Positions 57,401 to 64,000 of a stretch of 64,000 nt of DNA are shown here, piece after piece. The DNA is taken from positions 3,906,409 to 3,970,408 of the forward strand of contig NW_024044681.1 in NCBI RefSeq assembly GCF_014851395.1. The letters are read 5' to 3'. The DNA comes from Micropterus salmoides. Its lineage: Eukaryota; Chordata; Actinopteri; Centrarchiformes; Centrarchidae. The notes under the pieces were generated by a model. It did no database searches, had not been told where the DNA came from, and saw nothing but the letters and a program-made list of their open reading frames with translations. Each line of letters opens with the position of its first letter. Position 1 is the stretch's first letter. Position numbers and translations under genes: made by a program.

Positions 57401-59390
57401 TCAGTGACTCAGTAACGTTAGCTTCAGTCCTGTTAGCTTCAGTGACGTTAGCTTCAATGACATTAGCTTCAGTGACGTTAGCTTCAGTCACGTTAGCTTC
57501 AGTCACGTTAGCTTCAGTGACTCAGTAACGTTAGCTTCAGTGACATTAGCTTCAGTCACGTTAGCTTCAGTCACGTTAGCTTCAGTCACGTTAGCTTCAG
57601 TGACTCAGTAACGTTAGCTTCAGTGACGTTAGCTTCAGTCACGTTAGCTTCAGTGACGTTAGCTTCAGTGACTCAGTGACTCAGTTAGCTTCAGTCACGT
57701 TAGCTTCGGTGACATTAGCTTCAGTGACGTTAGCTTCAGTCATTGAGGGAAACAGTTACGACGTCACATACGTGACTTTTGGGTTTGTGGTCTTTGTAAT
57801 TATGTATTTACTGTACTTAGTCACGTTAGCTTCAGTCACGTTAGCTTCAGTGACTCAGTAACGTTAGCTTCAGTCATGTTAGCTTCAGTGACGTTAGCTT
57901 CAATGACATTAGCTTCAGTGACGTTAGCTTCAGTCACGTTAGCTTCAGTGACTCAGTAACGTTAGCTTCAGTGACGTTAGCTTCAGTCACGTTAGCTTCG
58001 GTGACATTAGCTTCAGTGACTCAGTAACGTTAGCTTCAGTGACGTTAGCTTCAGTGACTCGGTCACGTTAGCTTCAGTCACGTTAGTTTCAGTGACTCGG
58101 TCACGTTAGCTTCAGTCACGTTAGTTTCAGTGACTCAGTAACGTTAGCTTCGGTGACATTAGCTTCAGTGACGTTAGCTTCAGTCATTGAGGGAAACAGT
58201 TACGACGTCACATACGTGACTTTGGGTTTGTGGTCTTTGTAATTATGTATTTACTGTACTTAGTCACGTTAGCTTCAGTCACGTTAGCTTCAGTGACTCA
58301 GTCACGTTAGCTTCAGTCACGTTAGCTTCAGTGACTCAGTAACGTTAACTTCAGTCACGTTAGCTTCAGTGACTCAGTAACGTTAGCTTCAGTCATGTTA
58401 GCTTCAGTGACGTTAGCTTCAATGACATTAGCTTCAGTCACGTTAGCTTCAGTCACGTTAGCTTCAGTCACGTTAGCTTCAGTGACTCAGTAACGTTAGC
58501 TTCAGTGACATTAGCTTCAGTGACGTTAGCTTCATTCACGTTAGCTTCAGTCACGTTAGCTTCAGTGACTCAGTGACTCAGTTAGCTTCAGTCACGTTAG
58601 CTTCGGTGACATTAGCTTCAGTGACGTTAGCTTCAGTCATTGAGGGAAACAGTTACGACGTCACATACGTGACTTTTGGGTTTGTGGTCTTTGTAATTAT
58701 GTATTTACTGTACTTAGTCACGTTAGCTTCAGTCACGTTAGCTTCAGTGACTCAGTCACGTTAGCTTCAGTGACGTTAGCTTCAGTCACGTTAGCTTCAG
58801 TGACTCAGTAACGTTAACTTCAGTGACGTTAGCTTCAGTGACGTTAGCTTCAGTGACTCGGTGACGTTAGCTTCAGTCACGTTAGCTTCGGTGACATTAG
58901 CTTCAGTGACGTTAGCTTCAGTCATTGAGGGAAACAGTTACGACGTCACATACGTGATTTTTGGGTTTGTGGTCTTTGTAATTATGTATTTACTGTACTT
59001 AGTCACGTTAGCTTCAGTCACGTTAGCTTCAGTGACTCAGTCACGTTAGCTTCAGTCACGTTAGCTTCAGTGACTCAGTAACGTTAACTTCAGTGACGTT
59101 AGCTTCAGTGACGTTAGCTTCAGTGACTCGGTCACGTTAGCTTCAGTCACGTTAGTTTCAGTGACTCAGTAACGTTAGCTTCAGTGACTCAGTAACGTTA
59201 GCTTCAGTGACGTTAGCTTCAGTGACGTTAGCTTCAGTGACTCAGTGACGTTAGCTTCAGTCACGTTAGCTTCAGTGACATTAGCTTCAGTGACGTTAGC
59301 TTCAGTCACGTTAGCTTCAGTGACTCAGTCACGTTAGCTTCAGTGACGTTAGCTTCAGTCATTGAGGGAAACAGTTACGACGTCACATAC
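54415..59390. repeat. Hierarchical GTTAGCTTCAGTGAC satellite
   Basis: The base unit is about 15 bp, GTTAGCTTCAGTCAC or GTTAGCTTCAGTGAC, interrupted by TCAGTAAC steps. Larger blocks of about 1.1-1.25 kb repeat (for example 54661 versus 55771, and 56491 versus 57741 regions). A 90-bp non-repeat module beginning CATTGAGGGAAACAGTTACG occurs nine times (about 55385, 55623, 56495, 56863, 57741, 58185, 58638, 58923, 59360). Because the unit is five codons long, frames read VTLASVTLASV; they are not genes. TGACTCA and TGACGTTA recur dozens of times. Confidence 0.97.
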
Positions 59391-59399
59391 GTGACTTTT

Positions 59400-60360
59400 G
59401 GGTTTGTGGTCTTTATAATTATGTATTTACTGTACAATATTTTTCTGAAAAAGGTGCCATGGTGGTCCACTGGAAGGGGCGGGACTTAGGTTCTCTATTA
59501 TCCCACGCGTTCTCCTCTAGTATGGTTTGTTGTTGTAAAATGTACACGCCCTGTGCCCGCTCTGATTGGTTATCAGGACCTTAACAGGAGGCGCTTGTGA
59601 TTGGCGAGCAGGTTTATCACATCAGGACGGGGAATAAATCTGTAACAGCATGAACATTTAAACGAGTCAGATGGTTAATTAACTTAAAATTTTAATCTTC
59701 GTCTTGACGATGAGCTAATTGCATTCTTTCAACTCGATAATCGTTCAGCGCCCCCACTGACAGAGTTATCCAGCCGTCACGGTGCGTTCAGGAGCCATTT
59801 GTTCTCTCACTGATGCGCCTCTAATCGATGACGTGACGACGGTTCATCCTGAAACGGCTTCATGATCCTGAGTTCAGGCTGCTGCGCCTGTTTGAAGGAG
59901 GCAGGGGACGACATGATTGGCTCACACAGACCAGCCAATCAAAGCCGCTCTCGGCTGCCTCGACCGACTTCAAATTTGTCTCCATGCCAACAGCAGCTGA
60001 GCCTCATGGGTCCTGTAGTGTTTCAGAGCGTGAATCTGGCAGAGTAGTAGAAAGTGTTACCAAGGCAGAGAGAAAGATGGATTTATAATTGAATCCAGAG
60101 CAGCGAGCGTGAATCTGCTTCATGTATCGGCGTCAGTATCGACCCGTATAGTCCGGTATCGGTGGAGCTGTGCTGGTGTCGCAGTTCTCTCACCTCCTCC
60201 CCCTCCTCCCTCTCTGCCTCCCTCCAGCCTTCACTCGTCTCTCAGCTCCAGGAGGATGAAGGGGCCGCAGCGGCTCGGCCTGCCCGGAGCGTGAGCGCCC
60301 TCCCTGGGCTGCGTCTGCCTCGCCCCCCCCTCTCTGTGTGGATCCTGCGTCTCTCTGCAG
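59400..60360. other. Likely promoter region of the gene starting near 60385
   Basis: Single-copy-looking sequence with GATTGG (CCAAT box inverted) at about 59563 and 59598, and a C/T-rich run at 60190-60230. A possible 3' splice site (GTCTCTCTGCAG) ends at 60360, so the ATG exon may be the second exon. No protein is recognised. Confidence 0.4.
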
Positions 60361-60384
60361 CGTCTCTCCTCCTTCGGCTGAAAC

Positions 60385-60436
60385 ATGGACGGCCTGCGCC
60401 TGCCGCCCGTCATAGAGGAGGTCCTGGATGCGTCAG
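60385..60436 (+). CDS. Short first coding exon of an unrecognised gene
   Basis: ATG at 60385 opens MDGLRLPPVIEEVLDAS and one further base before a consensus donor (TCAG then GTCAGT at 60437). An acceptor-like GTCTCTCTGCAG ends at 60360. The surrounding DNA is GC-rich and shows a strong initiation context (AAACATGG). I do not recognise the protein from 17 residues; further exons would lie to the right, beyond the gap or outside the window. It could also be a chance frame in a 5' UTR. Confidence 0.4.
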
Positions 60437-61232
60437 GTCAGTGTGTCCACGTGCAGAGAGCTGCTCTCATACTTCACGTTCAGCTCTGTGATGAATGAAT
60501 ATTATTTCTGCACGTGAAGGAGAGCTGCTGCTCTCTGCTGACATCATCTGCACTTTAATTAGAATAACTACATGTCTCATCATAATGAAGGCCCCAGCTC
60601 TGCAGAGGACTTTCTCCTTTTAACACTGATTTATTCTGATTGATGTGACTTCAGTGTGAAGTTCCTGTTAATGAAACGCCTCACTTCCTGCACACGTTTC
60701 ACAATAAAAGCCTTTTTAGGGACCCGGCCGGGATAAGTCCACCCTGTGGGTTTATGGAAGGCTCTTAATGTGAAACATCTGCGCAGGAAGCAGCCAGCAG
60801 TGATCGGAGAAGCAACTGGAAATGAGAGCGTTTGCATCGTGATGATAACAGCCTGAAGGCTTCTGAGCATCTGTGTGCAGGATCAGGTCTTTCCATGCCA
60901 CAGAGTCCTGGTTTCTGACATCGTGTGGTGGTGTTGTTAACCAGAGGAAATGTTTCAGCGCGAGTGGCGAGACACGAGGTTTCTGTCTCACCTGCCTGGA
61001 GCTGTTTACATCAGTGTTTACTGTCCTGGACTTGATTCTGTTGTCCGTCCCTCTCTTGTCTCTTGGCCGTCCGCCTGGTCGCTCACCTCTCTCTCTTTGG
61101 ATTATAGTTTGTTTCCTTTGTCTTTAGACTTGACGTTGCTTCCTTACAGCCTGAGTTATTTTATTCCCAAAACACGGCGACTAATAATAAAAGATTAATA
61201 GTTTTCTAGTCACAGAAAGAGAGATCCAGGCT

Positions 61233-61400
61233 CCCCTCAGTAAAAACATCGACAAAATAACACAATCAGTTTGAACCTGATTTAATCTGCTGTTCAGATT
61301 TCACTTCTTCATTGATGCAAATTAGCGCATATTAAATTAGCTGCTGCCTCATTTGCATATTTAAAATTCAGAAAACCTGCAATACAAAAAAAATATTGTC
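61233..61400 (+). repeat. Dispersed repeat with octamer, copy B
   Basis: Partner of 33266-33450: CCCCTCAGTAAAAACATCGA, GATGCAAATTAGCGCATAT, TGCCTCATTTGCATATTTAA. It has small deletions relative to copy A. Confidence 0.8.
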
Positions 61401-61506
61401 CTAGAAAAGATTCATGGTGACATCTTAGTTAAATCTTTGTACCCTGTTCAGCGTCGCTTTAGCCGTAACTTTCTGTTCTGCTTCTGTCTGAGCAAAGAAC
61501 ATCTAA

Positions 61507-62006
61507 NNNNNNNNNNNNNNNNNNNNNNNNNNNNNNNNNNNNNNNNNNNNNNNNNNNNNNNNNNNNNNNNNNNNNNNNNNNNNNNNNNNNNNNNNNNNNN
61601 NNNNNNNNNNNNNNNNNNNNNNNNNNNNNNNNNNNNNNNNNNNNNNNNNNNNNNNNNNNNNNNNNNNNNNNNNNNNNNNNNNNNNNNNNNNNNNNNNNNN
61701 NNNNNNNNNNNNNNNNNNNNNNNNNNNNNNNNNNNNNNNNNNNNNNNNNNNNNNNNNNNNNNNNNNNNNNNNNNNNNNNNNNNNNNNNNNNNNNNNNNNN
61801 NNNNNNNNNNNNNNNNNNNNNNNNNNNNNNNNNNNNNNNNNNNNNNNNNNNNNNNNNNNNNNNNNNNNNNNNNNNNNNNNNNNNNNNNNNNNNNNNNNNN
61901 NNNNNNNNNNNNNNNNNNNNNNNNNNNNNNNNNNNNNNNNNNNNNNNNNNNNNNNNNNNNNNNNNNNNNNNNNNNNNNNNNNNNNNNNNNNNNNNNNNNN
62001 NNNNNN
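61507..62006. other. Assembly gap of exactly 500 N
   Basis: The round length suggests a placeholder for a gap of unknown size. The left side is ordinary sequence; the right side begins within the GA-oriented satellite. Confidence 0.98.
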
Positions 62007-62328
62007 TACAGAGAGAGAGAGAGCTTTAACTACACAGAGAGAGCTTTAACTACAGAGAGAGAGAGAGAGAGAGAGAGAGCTTTAACTACAGAGAGAGAGA
62101 GAGCTTTAACTACAGAGAGAGAGAGCTTTAACTACAGAGAGAGAGAGAGCTTTAACTACACAGAGAGAGCTTTAACTACAGAGAGAGAGAGAGAGAGAGA
62201 GAGAGCTTTAACTACAGAGAGAGAGAGCTTTAACCACAGAGAGAGAGAGAGAGCTTTAACTACAGAGAGAGAGAGCTTTAACTACAGAGAGAGAAAGAGA
62301 GCTTTAACTACACAGAGAGAGCTTTAAC

Positions 62329-62359
<31 letters not shown>

Positions 62360-62740
62360 CTTTAACTACAGAGAGAGAGAGAGAGCTTTAACTACACAGA
62401 GAGAGAGAGAGCTTTAACTACAGAGAGAGAGAGAGCTTTAACTACACAGAGAGAGAGAGAGAGCTTTAACTACACAGAGAGAGAGAGAGCTTTAACTACA
62501 CAGAGAGAGAGAGAGCTTTAACTACACAGAGAGAGAGAGAGAGAGCTTTAACTACACAGAGAGAGAGAGAGAGAGCTTTAACTACACAGAGAGAGAGAGA
62601 GCTTTAACTACACAGAGAGAGAGAGCTTTAACTACACAGAGAGAGAGAGAGAGAGCTTTAACTACACAGAGAGAGAGAGCTTTAACTACACAGAGAGAGA
62701 GAGAGAGCTTTAACTACACAGAGAGAGAGAGAGAGCTTTA
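62007..62740. repeat. Reverse-oriented copy of the CT satellite
   Basis: Units AGAGAGAGAGAGCTTTAACT plus ACAC, the reverse complement of 46295-50790. Only about 30 units remain before the gap. Confidence 0.95.
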
Positions 62741-64000
62741 GCTTAATGCTGCGTTGCATCCTGAGACAGAGGACAGATTAATTACTGGAGGAGGAATAAA
62801 GGACGTTCTCTCCTCAGGGACAGAAACGCAGCAGGAAGTTGAATAATGTGACGTGTGTTTGTTTGGTGTTTTATTAAAACCATCTCTGTAAAAGAATGTT
62901 TTAATATATGGAAGCTGTATTTTATAAGTGAGAATCTCGCTGTGTGCTGACTGACACCAGCTGACATCAGACCACACTGACTCCAGAATGAACTCATATA
63001 AAACACTGTGGTCCGTGCAGAGTGACTGGAAACGCTGGTTTGGAAATAGCAGCACACAGACTGCAGATACACCAGAGATATTAGACTCTGACGGAAACTA
63101 ACAATCCACGCAGAGAGGCCGGTGTTTAAAACACAAACATCTGGTTAATAAATTACATTCATCTGAAAACCATGTCAAGATTTATGTACATTTTACTTTG
63201 GATGTCCAGAAACTGGTTTACATTTATTTTGGCAAAACGAACGTTCCTTTTATTTGTTTCTGTTCCCTTTGGAGGAAAGTTTTGTTTTGTCTGTGGACAC
63301 GTGTCATTTCCATAAATACACATTTACAGATCATTTTTATTGTCTTTACAAGAGTTCAAACATTTTCTCAAGTAAAAAACCCTCCTGCTCCATGACATCA
63401 AACACAGGAAGGCCTTCATCCCCCATAATGCACCACGCAGGAAGTCATTCGTCCCCGTGAAGTCACAGTGTCCCTACCTGGAGCTGTAGAGCAGAACGCG
63501 CTCTCTGTTTCAGTAAGGATTCTTAACCCGTTCCACTATTTATCATCAGCTCCTGTTTTCACTGTTTGAGTCTCTACGTTTCCACAGTTATTATTTATTA
63601 TACTCAGATTTATTTATTATTATTCCTTAAGTTCCAGTACTTTTAGAAACTAACTGCACATTGAAATCTACAGAGCTCTGCAGTTCACGCCTGTTACTGA
63701 CTGGTAACTATTTCAAAAGGTGCTAAAAACATTTTCTGTGTTTTTTTTATGTTTCTAAACCTTCATTAAGAACTAGTGACAAACGAAAAATGGCTTGTTG
63801 ATAGTAAATGTTTTAATTCTTACTAGTAAAAAGAAAATAAGCACTAGTGGATGAATCGATATATAATAATATATATAAATATAATAATAATAGATATTAG
63901 TTAAATGATAGAAAGTAAAAAAGTAAAAAGTAGAAATAGAGACCAGAACGTTAAAGTAATAAAATGAATATATTGACTTTCCTTCTTATTTCGCTTCCTT
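62741..64000 (-). repeat. Right arm of the large inverted duplication
   Basis: Reverse complement of 45047-46294, about 99% identical by eye, with a 6-bp CTCCAG insertion near 63480 and scattered single changes. It runs off the window end. It holds no gene; the frames shared by both arms (about 65-105 codons) have no domain. Confidence 0.95.

Noticed and set aside
54415..59390. Repeated VTLASVTLASV proteins of 61-93 residues
   Set aside because: The 15-bp satellite unit equals five codons, so long periodic frames are automatic; no splice or start context.

Overview
This is nuclear DNA from a teleost fish. The genes are split by GT-AG introns, the proteins are vertebrate, and the repeats are fish-typical: a Tc1/mariner element, an L1-like LINE, a tRNA-derived SINE with the common fish tail, and the dispersed repeat rich in GTAAAAGTAC. 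It is not prokaryotic, and most long open frames are by-products of tandem repeats.

Four genes can be read end to end. On the minus strand socs2 (two coding exons, 17547 to 14790) is followed by cradd (two coding exons, 10102 to 5927), the same order and relative strand as in human. On the plus strand ncaph2, the condensin II kleisin, runs from 23319 to 36275 in 19 coding exons that join in phase to 586 codons. Facing it on the minus strand is sco2 (39052 to 38231), which repeats the convergent NCAPH2/SCO2 pair of mammals. So the window joins two blocks that lie on different human chromosomes. Near 60385 there is one short, unrecognised first coding exon.

Layout: 1-2058 minisatellite; 2059-4186 no gene; 4187-5803 disabled Tc1-like transposon just past the cradd 3' end; 5927-10102 cradd; 10103-14789 intergenic with socs2 3' sequence; 14790-17547 socs2; 19.1-19.4 kb likely socs2 promoter with tandem STAT-type sites; 21.4-36.4 kb ncaph2, several introns filled with minisatellites or transposon remnants; 37.7-40.5 kb sco2, whose first intron is largely a minisatellite; 41.8-45.06 kb decayed L1-like LINE; 46.3-50.8 kb pyrimidine-rich satellite; 51-54.4 kb intergenic with a SINE; 54.4-59.4 kb hierarchical satellite full of AP-1-like TGACTCA sites; 60.4 kb short exon; 61507-62006 a run of exactly 500 N; 62007-64000 a near-identical inverted copy of 45047-46300 plus its satellite.

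I found no new multigene system. The most notable points are the inverted duplication across the fixed-size gap (probably an assembly effect), the tandem STAT-type sites upstream of socs2, convergent CTCF-like motifs around the repeat block, a possible in-frame upstream coding exon of sco2, and the broken DD38E transposase.
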